A DNA stretch of 64,000 nt. It comes from Amia ocellicauda. Its lineage: Eukaryota; Chordata; Actinopteri; Amiiformes; Amiidae. Both the position numbers and the translations under genes were made by a program. Every line of letters begins with the position of its first letter. The first letter of the stretch is position 1. The DNA lies in the NCBI RefSeq assembly GCF_036373705.1, contig NC_089863.1, positions 9,931,857-9,995,856 on the forward strand, written 5' to 3'. Below are positions 10,065 to 22,079 of this stretch, piece after piece. Below the pieces are notes generated by a model, which worked only from the letters and a program-made list of their open reading frames with translations, was not told the DNA's origin and did not search any database.

Positions 10065-12125
10065 GTGTGCTGTGTGTGTGTTAATGTCACCTGGGTTCAG
10101 GAAGAATATGCAGGGAAGATTTTTGCATCTTTTATTTTCCACATTACACAATCAGCCGCAGCATCACAGGAACAACAGAGCACTGCTGTCATCAACACTC
10201 GGCTGATACTTCGCAAAAGAGAAGCTTCTTTGTGTGTGTTTGTATGTCAGTTGTGTGCTATTGTGTGTGTGTTTGTGTTTAACTGCGCGTTTACATTTTG
10301 TTTCTTGTTACTCCAGATCCCCCCCTCCCCCAACCACTGCCACCACACCTCCCCAAAACGAATCTGTTTTAAGACACATCAACTCTTTCTCCTTCTCTCC
10401 CTCCCTCTATATCTCTATCTGTCTCTCTCCCTCCCCCCCTCTACCTCTATGTCTCCCCCACTCTCTCTCTCTCTCCCCTGACACACTTCATCAGCAGGCT
10501 AATCAGATTACTGTGGGACTCACTAAGACCGAGACAGGGAAGGGGGGGTTAATCCGGTCGCACTGACTGACTGGACTCTAGCAGGGCACCAGCACCGCAC
10601 AGAGAGACACAAGGGACTGACTGGACACTACAGGACCTGTAACACTGCCCTGGGGGAGGGGGAGATGGAGAGAGAGAGACATTAATGCAGACACACTTAT
10701 TGTCTCACCGAACATCAAATGATTTAAATGCTGTAAGAGTGAAAGAGAGGACATTGGGACAAACAGGATACAGTGATTGTGTATGTGTGTGTCCTGCTCC
10801 CTGGGCTGCTGGACACAGGTAGGTGATTGTTCTTGTTATTAACTTTAACCTGCTCTGTGAGGGACACCTGACCGCTAATGAAAAGCTCTGAAAATATACG
10901 TATTATTTGTAAGAATGCAATTTTAGTATCATCAGAATGATTATTATGGGATTTTAATTGTAGTTGTAGGAGAACAGAGGATATATGGAAAATGGGAGAC
11001 ACTAAAATACTGCTACTTAATAACACACACACACACTGTTACTAACTCTGCTGCCACATCCCACCATGTCATCACACACAAGTGAAAGGAAAGGCACGTA
11101 TGGGACCAACAAGTATCACACTGGAGGAAAAAATTGTCAAAATGTATCCGTCATTGCAGAGTTAGTTGCCGTAAGATTACATCGCACCGCCTAGGCTAGT
11201 CCTAATGTGGTGCACTTTACCTGTGCTGTACTGTACCGTAATATATACTACATTACACTGTACAATATTATTATTTATGCATTTTCTGCACCAATATTAA
11301 GCCCACATGACGGGATGTTTCATATTAGAGTCAGCCGACATTTACAATATCTACATTATCAATATATTTCGCTGTGTGTGTGTGGTTATGAGTCTCTCTC
11401 TCTCAATGTACTACTCTTGCTCTAAAGGGATGGCGCCCCTGCTGTACTGCATTGACAGGGAACTTTTTTATTTATGTATTTAGTCTTTCCTCAAATCACC
11501 AGGGGAAGGTGGGCCTACAGCCCATGACCCTGAGATCTAGAGTTTGCTACTTTACAGTGTCAACTTACATTGTAGCATAGACACTAATCTAACTGCTGTT
11601 ATAACACCACTGCACTATCAAACAGTCTCACTGATGAGATACATGTGTGTATCGTGTATCATGGTATGCTCACATATAGTAAAGTGTAGTGTGATGTAGC
11701 ATATGGTGTAGGATACATACATCCTCCACATCCCTCTGTCAGTCAAGGCCTGTGACTTATGACTTTCAGAAGCATTGAGAATATTTTCAGAATAAATACA
11801 AATCCCACCAAGTAACAAAAACAAAGGTGTCGAACTTGACTCATGGCTTTAGGGAATAGATGACACTATTTACATACAGTACATACTGTATATCAGATGT
11901 CTTTTTTAAAGCGACAGTTAAAATCAGAATATTACTTTTTAACTTGGATACATTTATTTTATGTCACTCCAGTACTCCTCTCATCTCTTTGTCTGCCACC
12001 AATACCACGGCTCCAAGAAAAAAACACCATTCAGTTTGATGGCTGGTGATGTCCTCGTGGCCAGTACACCCAGCCCCTAATCGCTGTGAGTGTTGTTGAT
12101 TGGCTGGCTGGTGCGAGGTGCTGTG
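10065..12125. other. Upstream flank of RPGRIP1, no gene recognised
   Basis: The stretch between the transposon flank and the RPGRIP1 start codon holds low-complexity CT tracts (10380-10490), poly-A/T patches and no protein-like frame. A diverged copy of the acceptor-type repeat lies at about 10605-10710. The RPGRIP1 promoter and any noncoding first exon probably lie near its 3' end, but I see no diagnostic motif. Confidence 0.5.
10605..10710 (+). repeat. Single diverged copy of the acceptor-type repeat
   Basis: GACTGACTGGACACTACAGG, then a GGAGAGAGAGAGACATTAAT stretch and GCAGACACACT, follow the same order as the unit of the 13.6 and 58 kb arrays. It sits outside any assigned exon, on the same DNA strand as the arrays. 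Confidence 0.6.
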
Positions 12126-15100
12126 ATGTCATTGGCTGTGGACGAGACAGCGGGGGACCTGCCAGTGAGAGACGTGGGACTGAAGTGTGGGCTGATCTCT
12201 GCAGTGCAGGGTGAGAGAGAGATTACTGACTGACTGACTGATTGACACACTGCCTGACTGACTGACTGACACACTGCCTGACTGACTGACTGACTGACTG
12301 ACACACTGACTGACTGACTGACTGACTGACTGACACACTGACTGACTGACTGACACACTGACTGACTGACACACTGACACACTGACACACTGACTGACTG
12401 ACTGACATACTGACACACTGACACACTGACTGACTGACTGACTGACTGACACACTGACTGACACACTGACTGACTGACTGACATACTGACACACTGACAC
12501 ACTGACTGACTGACTGACTGACTGACTGACACACTGACTGACACACTGACTGACTGACTGACTGACTGACTGACTGACTGACACACTGACTGACTGACTG
12601 ACTGACACACTGACTGACTGACTGACACACTGACTGACTGACTGACTGACTGTTTGTGTTTAATTTCCCAGACGCAGTCAGGGAGAGACAATGGAGGAAA
12701 CCCCAGATTCTGAAGATTAAAGGTGAGAAAGAGAGAGAGCATGGGAGCGAGAGGAATATAACCCAATGTATTATTTCAGTAGTTTTCCTGCCACTTTTTA
12801 GGCCCAAACAGCAGGCAGCAGCCCAGCCCCAGCCAGCACCACAGTGTCCCACTCAGTTACCCCCGTATAGACACTCAACCCCGACCTCAACGACAGTCTG
12901 AGTTCACCAGGGACTCATACCATGACCAGCCTGTCACCCTCATTTCACCACTTAAACTCAATTTAGTGCAAAATGTAGCTGAAATGTTAAAAATAAGGTG
13001 ATTACATCAACCCAACTGTGACTGTAACCTTTGCCTTGCATTGGATATTCCATTAGTTTACCTCTCTCTCTCTTTACCTATCTCTCCCTCTCCCTCTCTC
13101 TCTTTCCTTCTGTCCCTCCCTCTCTCAGATCGCCAGCGCGTGTCTCGTGTGTCCAGGGAGCAGCTGGAGGATCAGTGCCTGAGGCTCCAGGAGGAGAAAC
13201 AGCTACTGGGACAGCACTGCAGAGCACTGGAGCGCAGGACACACAGGTAGAGCAAAGAGCTCACAGGTACAGCACAAAGAGTAAATATTAAATGCATAAC
13301 CCCTGTATTTAATGATTTCTCTCTCTCTCTATCTCTCTCAGATTGTCCACCAAGCTGCAGCGTCTGACTGCAAGCCGGGGGGGCAGCGGGGGCGGTGTGG
13401 GGGCGGCGGGGGGGCGGGAAGCGGAGCTGCAGCTGACCGTGCAGGAGCTGCGCAGTCGCGTGGCGTCCCTGGAGAACCAGCGGGAGGCGCTGAGGAGTAG
13501 ACTGAGCTTGGCCACAAAGCACTGCCTCAGCCTGGGGGTGCGCGGCCCTGGGGGGACATCCGGGCATGTCAGACAGCACCCCAAGAGTGCCCGAGGTAAA
13601 TACAGTGCAGGAGAGAGAGGATTAATACAGACACACTGACTGACTGAACACTACAGCACATTAACACTGCACTGAGAGAGAGGGTTAATACAGACACACT
13701 GACTGAACACTACAGCACATTAACACTGCACTGAGAGAGAGAGGGTTAATACAGACACACTGACTGAACACTACAGCACATTAACACTGCACTGAGAGAG
13801 AGAGGGTTAATACAGACACACTGAACACTACAGCACATTAACACTGCACTGAGAGAGAGAGGGTTAATACAGACACACTGAACACTACAGCACATTAACA
13901 CTGCACTGAGAGAGAGGGTTAATACAGACACACTGACTGACTGAACACTACAGCACATTAACACTGCACTGAGAGAGAGAGGGTTAATACAGACACACTG
14001 ACTGACTGAACACTACAGCACATTAACACTGCACTGAGAGAGAGAGGGTTAATACAGACACACTGACTGACTGAACACTACAGCACATTAACACTGCACT
14101 GAGAGAGAGAGGGTTAATACAGACACACTGACTGAACACTACAGCACATTAACACTGCACTGAGAGAGAGAGGGTTAATACAGACACACTGAACACTACA
14201 GCACATTAACACTGCACTGAGAGAGAGGGTTAATACAGACACACTGACTGAACACTACAGCACATTAACACTGCACTGAGAGAGAGAGGGTTAATACAGA
14301 CACACTGACTGAACACTACAGCACATTAACACTGCACTGAGAGAGAGAGGGTTAATACAGACACACTGACTGAACACTACAGCACATTAACACTGCACTG
14401 AGAGAGAGAGGGTTAATACAGACACACTGACTGAACACTACAGCACATTAACACTGCACTGAGAGAGAGAGGGTTAATACAGACACACTGACTGGACACT
14501 ACAGCACATTAACACTGCACTGAGAGAGAGAGGGTTAATACAGACACACTGACTGAACACTACAGCACATTAACACTGCACTGAGAGAGAGAGGGTTAAT
14601 ACAGACACACTGAACACTACAGCACATTAACACTGCACTGAGAGAGAGAGGGTTAATACAGACACACTGACTGAACACTACAGCACATTAACACTGCACT
14701 GAGAGAGAGAGGGTTAATACAGACACACTGAACACTACAGCACATTAACACTGCACTGAGAGAGAGAGGGTTAATACAGACACACTGGACACTACAGCAC
14801 ATTAACACTGCACTGAGAGAGAGAGGGTTAATACAGACACACTGAACACTACAGCACATTAACACTGCACTGAGAGAGAGAGGGTTAATACAGACACACT
14901 GACTGAACGCTACAGCACATTAACACTGCACTGAGAGAGAGAGGGTTGTACAATGTTATACAATCTTTTTCAAGGGGTCAGAGGTCAGGACAGTGACCTT
15001 GCGGTCAGGAGGTCAGCCCACACTGCTCCCCCGAGATTTGAACTGACCTCCCTGCAGGAGACAAGAGGAGAGATGGAGAGACTGTGAGTGACACAGAGAG

Positions 15101-16104
15101 AGAGAGAGGGAGAGAGAGAAAATAAGTGAGAAAATGAGAATGAATGATTGATAGTGTGATAGAGTGAATGAGTGAGAGGGAGTAAGAGTGAACAAGAGAG
15201 TGAGAGAGAGATTCAGAGATTGTTTTGTGAATCATCCTACTTATGTTCCTCCCATCCATTCCTCCTCTCCTCCTCTCTCTTCTCTCTGTGTCCAGTTACA
15301 CCCTGCTCAGGTCAGTGCCTTGTGTTGTGTTGTGTAGCATTTTTAATCCTCCTATCCTGGCCTCAGAAGCACTGTGCGACAGCTTCTATCTTCGCCCCGC
15401 AGCACTGCCTGCCTGCCTCGTGCTCCTGTTAGAGCCCAGTCACTGCTGTGCATCTGGGTAACCAACTGACTAACTATATTTAAAGTGAAACATGCCCAGG
15501 TACACACGAGTGCAAGATATTTAGTTAGAGAGGCACTACAGTAGATAGTTAGTTATCTGCAGATTCAGCTTATTCTTTCACTTCATCTATTGCAGATAGA
15601 CTGAATAATTACTGTGTGGGCATCTCTCTGCATGTCTGTCTCTGTGTCTCCCTTTTGTCTGTGTGTGTGTGTGTGTCATCAGGGCGGGGGTACAGGAAAG
15701 CCAGCGCTCTCGGGTACTGGAGCTGGAAGAGGCGGCGGAGCTCCTGAGAGAGTCGCTGAGGAGCAAAGAGCAGGAGATACAGCACAAACTGAGAGAACTG
15801 CACAAACAGCAGGCTGAGGAGCACAGGTACACACTCACACACACACACACACATATATATATAATACATGAATACGTTAAATAAGCAATTTACTCTCTCA
15901 CCATCCTTTCCCCCACGCAGAACGGTAATCAGGGAGAGTGTGGATGTGATCCGGGTGCAGAGGCAGCTGTCGGAGAAGAGCGCCGCCCTGCTGGCCCTGC
16001 AGGAGAAGTTCAAAGCCCTGCAGCAGGTCAGGGGCAGACGCACTCTTTTTCTGTCTGTCTCTTTTTAATTTATTTCTGTTACACTGTAGATGTACTCTTG
16101 ACCC

Positions 16105-16150
<46 letters not shown>

Positions 16151-19100
16151 TTTCCAGGCATACGAGAGTCAGATGGAGGAGGTAGGACTGACTGAATGAC
16201 TGACTGATTGGCTGATTTACAAAGAGTTAAACAATTTAACTCTTTAACCTCTGACCTCTGACCCTCCCCTCCCCCAGAGCGAAAGGTCCCTGAGAGAGAG
16301 TCACTCAGCCCTGCTGGAGCGAGTGGAGGAGCTGACAGAGGAGCTGAAGCAAGAGAGGCAGAGAGCGCTGGCTCTGGAGAGCGAGCTCAACACTGCCACC
16401 CTGTCGCAGTGTGGCCTGGAGGAGGTACTGCAGCCACCTCCACCATTGCACTCTGTGTTCAGGAGAGAAATGGGTCGGAATCAATGAGAACGATGACATC
16501 ACTATGTCCGTATTAACGTCTTCCCTCCCTTTCTCTCTCTCTTTCTCTCAGATGCAGGAGCGAGTCACAGCCCTAGAAGGGGAGAGAGATCTTCTGAAGG
16601 AGAGCTATGACTCTCTGCTGGAGAGGTGAAGGGAGTCAGGGGGCTCAATGACTTCATCATCCTTTATACCTCCCTCCCCCCCTCTCTCACCACAATGTCT
16701 CCCTCTCTCTTTCTCTCTCGCTCTCAGCTCTCTGGGTGTGCAGTCGCAGCAGGGTGGTGGAGTTAGGGAGCAGAAGGAGGATGGGAGAGAGGAGGAGTGG
16801 AGGCGAGGGGAGGTGTGCAGGCTGGAGGCGCGGCTGCAGGAAGAGAGGGAGGACAGAGAGAGGATGGAACAGCAGAGAGACAGGGAGAGAGGTCAGGGGT
16901 CAGTCACTTTGTGTGTCTGCGTGCATTTGTGTGAGTGTGTGTGTCTCTCTCCCTCCCACCCTGTCTCCATCTCTGTTCTGTCTCTCTCTGTAGACAAGAG
17001 TGAGTCACTAAGGGAGAAAAATGCTGCCCTGGAACAGGAAATACTGCAGAAACGTGAAGAAGTGACATCACTGCAGGAGAAACTAGACTCTATTACAAAG
17101 GTCAGAGTTCAGGTTCTGAGTAATTGACTGATATACTGACTGACTGATACACTGACTGATTGACTCTCTCTCTCTCTCTCAGGAGTTTAACATGAGTGTC
17201 GAGGAGCTCAGTGAGACTCTTCTACAGATCAAGGTAAACCCTCCTTCCTCTCACTCACTCTCTCTCTTTCTATATTCCCCTTTGATGTCAAATCTTTCCC
17301 TCTCTCAGTATGATCAGTAAATGTAGCCTCCTCCCTTTCTTACCTCCTCTCTCTCTCTCTCTCTCACCTCCTCCTCCTCTTTCTCTCTCTCTCAGTTGTT
17401 TCGGCTCCAGAGAGAGGGAGAGGAGCAACTGGATTTTCTGGAGAGGCAGGCCCCAAGGCATGCTGGGACCCTGGGGGAGCATGGGCGGAGCCATTGGGAG
17501 GCAGAGGCGGGGCATGCGGAGGCCCTGCTGGAGCTGAACAAGACCAGAGAGCTGCTGAGCCTCCAGCACCGACTCAACACTCACTGCCAGGTACTGAACA
17601 GCCCCCAACACACACTGACTCCACAGACACAGTGTGAGCACAATCTTAACACTGGGCCACTGGGTTGGAGACACAGAAAACAATAACAACACTGTATTAA
17701 CACCTCTCCCTCTCTCTCTGCCTCTTTCTCTCAGGCAGAGCTGCAGACCTTGATGGAGAGAGCGCAGAAGGAGAAGGAGGAGAGTGAGAAGAGGCTGAAG
17801 GAGAAGGACAGGCTGCTGGAGAGAAGAGCGGAGCGCATCAACACACTGCAGAGTGAGCGAGAAGGGGAGACAGGGAGAGAGACAGACAGAGAGAGAGAGA
17901 GAGAGAGAGGGATAGATGGGGCAGGATATAGTTAGAGGTGGAGAGTCTTCCTTACACTAACACCTCCCTGCCTCTCTCCCTCCCTCCCTCTCCAGCTCAG
18001 CTCAGAGAGATGGCCTACAGTCACAGGAGCTCCAGACGGGCCGTACCACCTGTCCTGGGCCCGGCGGGGGGAGGTGTGGATGGTGCCATCACCCTAGACA
18101 CCGGGGAGGAAGAAGCCATGCAGTGGCTGCTGCGGGGGGGGCAGGACTCACTGTTGGAGCTGCACCTGGGGGGGGCCACCTTCACCCCCGCCAGCCTGCG
18201 CCTGATGATGTCCGAGGTGGGGGGTCAGGGGTCGGAGGTCGTGACCTTCTGCACCTACTCCTTCCTAGACTTCGAGACCCACGCCACTCCCCTGGTGAGG
18301 GGGGGGTGTCCGGTCTACGGCTACACCTCCCGCTACCCTGTTGCCCCCAGAGACCTGCGCCTGGGGGAGGATGAGGGCGCGGGGGTGCGGGTGGAGCTGC
18401 ACCAGTCTCTGGGGGGGGTGAGGTTCTTGACCCGGGGGGCCGGCCTGATTCCGTTGAGGGAGGCGCAGCAGAGGGAGGGCGAGAGGGTGAGCGGAACAGC
18501 CAGCATCACAGGTCAGACACAGTGCAGGGGTGTGCTGTGAGTGCGCAGGGGAGTGAGTGTGTCTGTAGTGCATTAATTGTGGGGTGCAGTGATAGTGGGG
18601 TCCAGTAACAGTGGGGTGTCTGTGTTGCTCAGGATCAGACAGGGAGATCCTGGGGGTCCTGGATTACTGGGTGCGGCTGTGGCCCCCCCTGGAGCCGACA
18701 GATGAGCCAACAGACGGACTGATGGATAGACACACTGGGCCAGGGTATCTGCCCTCCTATACCCTGGGCTGGGGCGACCCCACACACCAGGTACGAGGTG
18801 GGGTAACAGGGAGAGGGACTGGGAAAACAGTGGGTAGACATTAAGTGAGTCAGTCAGTTAGTCATCTATCTCTCTCTCTCTCTCAGGGCCTATTTGACTT
18901 CTCTGGTGGAGGGGTTGCGAATGAGTTGGAGGTGCTGCTGCAGAGCTGCTGCGACCTGAGCGCCTGCCCCGGGCGGCCGGGACTCCTTCCCTGCGCCTAC
19001 GCCGCATACCGGCTGTACGACCTGCCCCCCCGAGCCACACCTGCCGCCCCGCCTTCTGCCAACCCCGCCCTGCGTGACCGCGCCCGCTACCCACTGGCAG

Positions 19101-21706
19101 TGACCCCTGACCTGCTGGCGTATCTGCGGGGGGCATGTCTGTGGGTGTACGTGTTCGATGCCTCCGCCTCCCAGTTGCCACCCCCTGCCTATCTGGGCAA
19201 GACCCCCGTGCCCCTGCGCCCCCTCGCCATGGGACGTCCGGTCACAGGTACTGAGGTGGGGGGGACTGACACAGTGATTGACAGAGTGACAGACTGACTG
19301 TCTGACTGACTGAGATACTATCTTTTTTTGCGTGTCGTGTGCTTGTCATGTGCGTGTCAGGCGAGTTCGTGCTGCGTGACGCGGTTGGGCAGCCACGTGG
19401 GACGGTTCGGCTTGCTCTGCACTGGCGCTTTCCCTTCCAGCCACAGGGGGCACCACCGAGCACAAGGCAGGAGCGCCGGGAGAGGGAGACGGAGAGAGAG
19501 AGAGCAGGAGCTGGGCAGAGACCAGTTGCCAAGCCCCGGGTAAGAGACTCAGACACATATTATTATTATTTATTAATTGGAATTAATGCCCGTGGATGAC
19601 GGATGATGTTTTCCCATTCTCTCTCTTTATCTCTCTCTCTCTCTCTCCCAGTCGAAGCTGAGCAGTGTGATTCCAGCCCAGACACACACACAGGTCTGTA
19701 CACACACACTGAAACACACACAGGTCTGTACATACACACACTCATGCATCACAACAAGAGGATACTTACAGGACTGATTTGTCTGTTTGACCTTTGACCT
19801 CCAGCCCCAGCCCCAGCCTCCTCCTTTCAGGCACAAGAGACTGAGGCGTGCCACGCCCTCCAGGTCACATGACACAGTCACACAGCCATACCCTCCTGAC
19901 ACAGTGCATGCTGGGAGAGGAGACGCTGTGACAACGGTGAGAAAGAGAGGGGAAAGAGATAGAAGAAGACAGGGAAGGAAAGGCACTGAAATAGGAATGG
20001 AATGAGAGGGGGAACGAAGGAGAATGAAGCAGGATTGGAAGCACTGAAGCAGAGAGGAGGAAGGAGGGAGTAGAAAGAGTGGGGAGGGGGGGAGACAGAC
20101 AAAGGGAGACAAAACAGGAGAGGGAGGGAAAGACTAGAGCAAGATAAAATGTGGGATAAAGACTAAATAAATGTCAACAAAGCAGTTAAAGGAGTCCTTT
20201 CTAAACCCCCACTGAGCACAGGAAGTGGTGGAGGAAGTAGCCACTGAGGAGGAGGAGGCACCACAGGAAGAGGAAGCAGAAGTCGAAGCGGAAGCCGAGC
20301 ATGCTGGGAGTAACGAGGAGGCAGAAAGTGAAAGGGGTGAGAGTGGTAAGTTGTGCGAGTGTGAGTGCATCAGTACATGTCCGTGTGTGCGTGTCAGTGC
20401 GTGCGTGTCACTGGGACTGAAATCGAGAGTATTAACTTCCTGACGTCTACCTTTAAAGCTCAATTAGACGATGACGTAATTGGCGAGTCGGGCGAATCAC
20501 GGGCCTCCACCGACAGTGATGTCATCATTGTCCCCCACCTATCAAGACCAGCTGAAAAGGTGAGAAGTCGGGAGAGAGAGATAGGCCAGATAGTGTCCAG
20601 TCAGTGTCTATTAACACCTCACTTCTCTCTATCTCTGAAGGTGGACAAGTTGAGGGTGGAGATCCTGTCCCTCAGTTTTGACCCCACCTCCCGCATCGCT
20701 CTGGACCAATCAGTGCAGCGCATCTATGTGGAGTACCGCCTCTTGGGCATTCCCATGGAGACCACAGAGACCCCGATGTCGCTACGAAAACCCACTGCTG
20801 GCGAGGAGATACACTACAACTTCACCAGAGGTCCCCGCCCCCTCTCTCTCTCTGCATGCCTATTTCAGGACTGTTTAGTTTACCACCTGTGTTCAGTAGA
20901 GAAACAGGTTGAGTCAATGCATCTGTATCAACCCCCCACACCTCTCTCTCCCTCTAATAATGTACTGTAGAATCGTGAGTAAGATACTGACAATGTATTG
21001 ACTCCCTCCCTCTCTCAGTGATCTCTGTGGACCGGGCACAGGACGTGGCACTCAGGCAGTACCTGTACACCATGCTGGAGGGAGCAGACCCCAACCAGGG
21101 CCGGTACGCAGGGAGGGGAATGGACAGAGACAGAGAAAAATAGTTATCATTGTCAATAACCTAACTCCCTCTCCTTCTCTCTGTTCTGTGCTGTGAATGG
21201 CATGTGTCTGTGCCCCCGACCCCCTCAGGTTAAAGTTCACGGTGGTCAGCGAGCCAATGGACGAGCAGGAGGAGGAGTGTGTGGATGTCGGCCACGCCCA
21301 CCTAGACCTCCAGGAAGTGCTGCTGACCGGAAGTGACATCGTGGAGCGACAGATTGACAGTGAGGGGAGACTCTCTATCACTACACCTACCTGACCCCCC
21401 CACCGCTCTCTCTCAGTGCAATGATAATGTGCTGCAGTGTCCATTCAGTGTATCTGTATTAAGCCTCTCTCTCTCTCTTTCTTTCTCTTAGTTGTCAGTG
21501 TGGAGGAGGAGGGAGAGGTGGTGGGAAAGCTGAAGGTGTCGCTGGAAGCCGCCCAGACACTGACTGGGATATACTGGGAGTACAGGAGCCGAAGAGAGGA
21601 AGGGGGAGAGGGGGAGGAGAGAGAGAGGGAAGGGGAGGAAGAGGAGGGGGAAGAGGAAGAAGAAGCCAAACAGGCTTCACACCAGGAAGATGACGATGAC
21701 TTTTAA
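12126..21706 (+). CDS. rpgrip1: RPGRIP1, RPGR-interacting ciliary scaffold protein
   Basis: Exons: 12126-12210, 12672-12722, 13129-13246, 13342-13595, 14975-15083, 15296-15310, 15683-15826, 15921-16026, 16158-16181, 16278-16424, 16552-16625, 16728-16891, 16994-17100, 17183-17233, 17396-17590, 17735-17852, 17996-18511, 18633-18790, 18887-19247, 19361-19539, 19652-19693, 19805-19936, 20222-20345, 20459-20559, 20641-20830, 21019-21103, 21229-21359, 21492-21706. They sum to 3996 nt (1331 aa), all in frame. The N-terminus (DETAGDLPVRD) matches the RPGRIP1/RPGRIP1L start. Coiled coils fill residues 30-590. A C2 domain follows at about 590-810, a second at 815-990, an acidic linker, then the RPGR-interacting C2-like domain at 1125-1300 (SLRKPTAGEEIHYNF, LKFTVVSEPMDEQ). 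The family anchors RPGR at the photoreceptor connecting cilium and transition zone. RPGRIP1 is preferred over RPGRIP1L from the adjacent SUPT16H and the SDVIIVP segment. Confidence 0.92.
12228..12652. repeat. (TGAC)n/CACAC compound satellite in RPGRIP1 intron 1
   Basis: About 425 bp are made of ACTG tetranucleotides interrupted by ACACACTG and a few ACATACTG. It fills almost all of intron 1. The same CACACTGACTGACTG motif is a part of the 56-64 bp unit arrayed at 13.6 and 58 kb. Long Ser/Val/Gln minus-strand frames across it are artefacts of the repeat. Confidence 0.95.
12800..12960 (+). repeat. Dispersed repeat, copy 1 (RPGRIP1 intron 2)
   Basis: The stretch from CAGCCCAGCCCCAGCCAGCA to CTGTCACCCTCATTTCACCA is closely matched, in the same orientation, at about 21820-21990 beyond the end of the same gene. 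Shared landmarks are CCCACTCAGTTACCC, ACCTCAA..ACAGT and the terminal GTCACCCTCATTTCACCACT. Confidence 0.75.
13605..14947 (+). repeat. Minisatellite array, about 23 copies, acceptor-type unit in antisense
   Basis: Units of roughly 55-65 bp read GAGAGAGAGGGTTAATACAG, then ACACACTGACTGAACACTAC, then AGCACATTAACACTGCACT. They repeat about 23 times with small length differences in the ACTG part. The array begins just after the donor of RPGRIP1 exon 4 (13596) and nearly fills the intron. Read on the opposite strand, each unit has TATTAAC, a CT tract and CAG. In this gene the array is therefore antisense and offers no decoy acceptors. Confidence 0.97.
15296..15310 (+). other. rpgrip1: Candidate 15-nt microexon of RPGRIP1
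   Basis: A TCCAG acceptor and a CAG/GTCAGT donor bracket 15 nt that keep the frame (adding Tyr-Thr-Leu-Leu and completing an Arg codon). Splicing around it is also in frame, so it could be optional. It is supported only by splice signals. Confidence 0.5.
16108..16144. repeat. (CT)n polypyrimidine tract, RPGRIP1 intron 8
   Basis: A perfect CT dinucleotide run lies just before the acceptor of the 24-nt exon at 16158. Comparable CT runs precede most RPGRIP1 exons. Confidence 0.85.
20585..20640 (+). repeat. Diverged acceptor-type repeat copy at an RPGRIP1 3' splice site
   Basis: AGTGTCCAGTCAGTGTCTAT and then TAACACC, a CT-rich run and GAAG lead directly into exon 20641. The order matches the minus-strand reading of the array unit (TGTAGTGTTCAGTCAGTGTG, then TCTGTATTAACCC, CT tract, CAG). 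Confidence 0.7.
21425..21491 (+). repeat. Acceptor-type repeat copy forming the last RPGRIP1 3' splice site
   Basis: AATGTGCTGCAGTGTCCATT, then CAGTGTATCTGTATTAAGCC and a CT tract ending TTAG, run straight into the last exon at 21492. This matches the array unit in its non-CT half as well as its CT half, in the sense direction. Confidence 0.8.
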
Positions 21707-21819
21707 TACCACTCAAACACTCTCTCTCCCTGACCCTCAGAAAGACACCCATCATTCTCACAATTTCACCAAAAACATGTAGATTCTCTCTGTATTACAT
21801 CAGTGGGGAACCTGCCCAA

Positions 21820-21990
21820 ACTGCAGCCTGAAGCCCAACCCCAGCCAGAGCCAGCGCCAGTGTCCAGTCAGGCCCCTACAGAGCCAAATCCCACTCAGTT
21901 ACCCAGTAGAGATGCAGCCCTGACCTCAATTACAGTTCACTGGACCCTGACCCAGCCCAGAAAACTGTCACCCTCATTTCACCACTAAAA
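21820..21990 (+). repeat. Dispersed repeat, copy 2 (RPGRIP1 3' UTR)
   Basis: This is the partner of the 12.80-12.96 kb copy, with the same order of landmarks. It lies between the RPGRIP1 stop codon and its AATAAA, so it is probably transcribed in the 3' UTR. Confidence 0.75.
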
Positions 21991-22073
21991 TATAGATTCA
22001 TTACAGACAATCCTACTCTGTAAACAACCTAAATGTGACCGTTAGACCAGTCCTACGTTCATCTGTGTCCCTA

Positions 22074-22079
22074 AATAAA
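22074..22079 (+). terminator. rpgrip1: Poly(A) signal AATAAA of RPGRIP1
   Basis: A canonical AATAAA lies 368 bp after the RPGRIP1 stop codon. The next gene on this side (SUPT16H) runs towards it on the other strand. Confidence 0.65.

Noticed and set aside
12077-12852. Long minus-strand frames rich in Ser, Val and Gln
   Set aside because: They are translations of the ACTG satellite in RPGRIP1 intron 1. All frames of a 4-bp repeat stay open by composition, not because of coding.
13746-14865. Repeated minus-strand frames across the 13.6 kb array
   Set aside because: They are repeat-derived frames of the minisatellite with no start context or homology.
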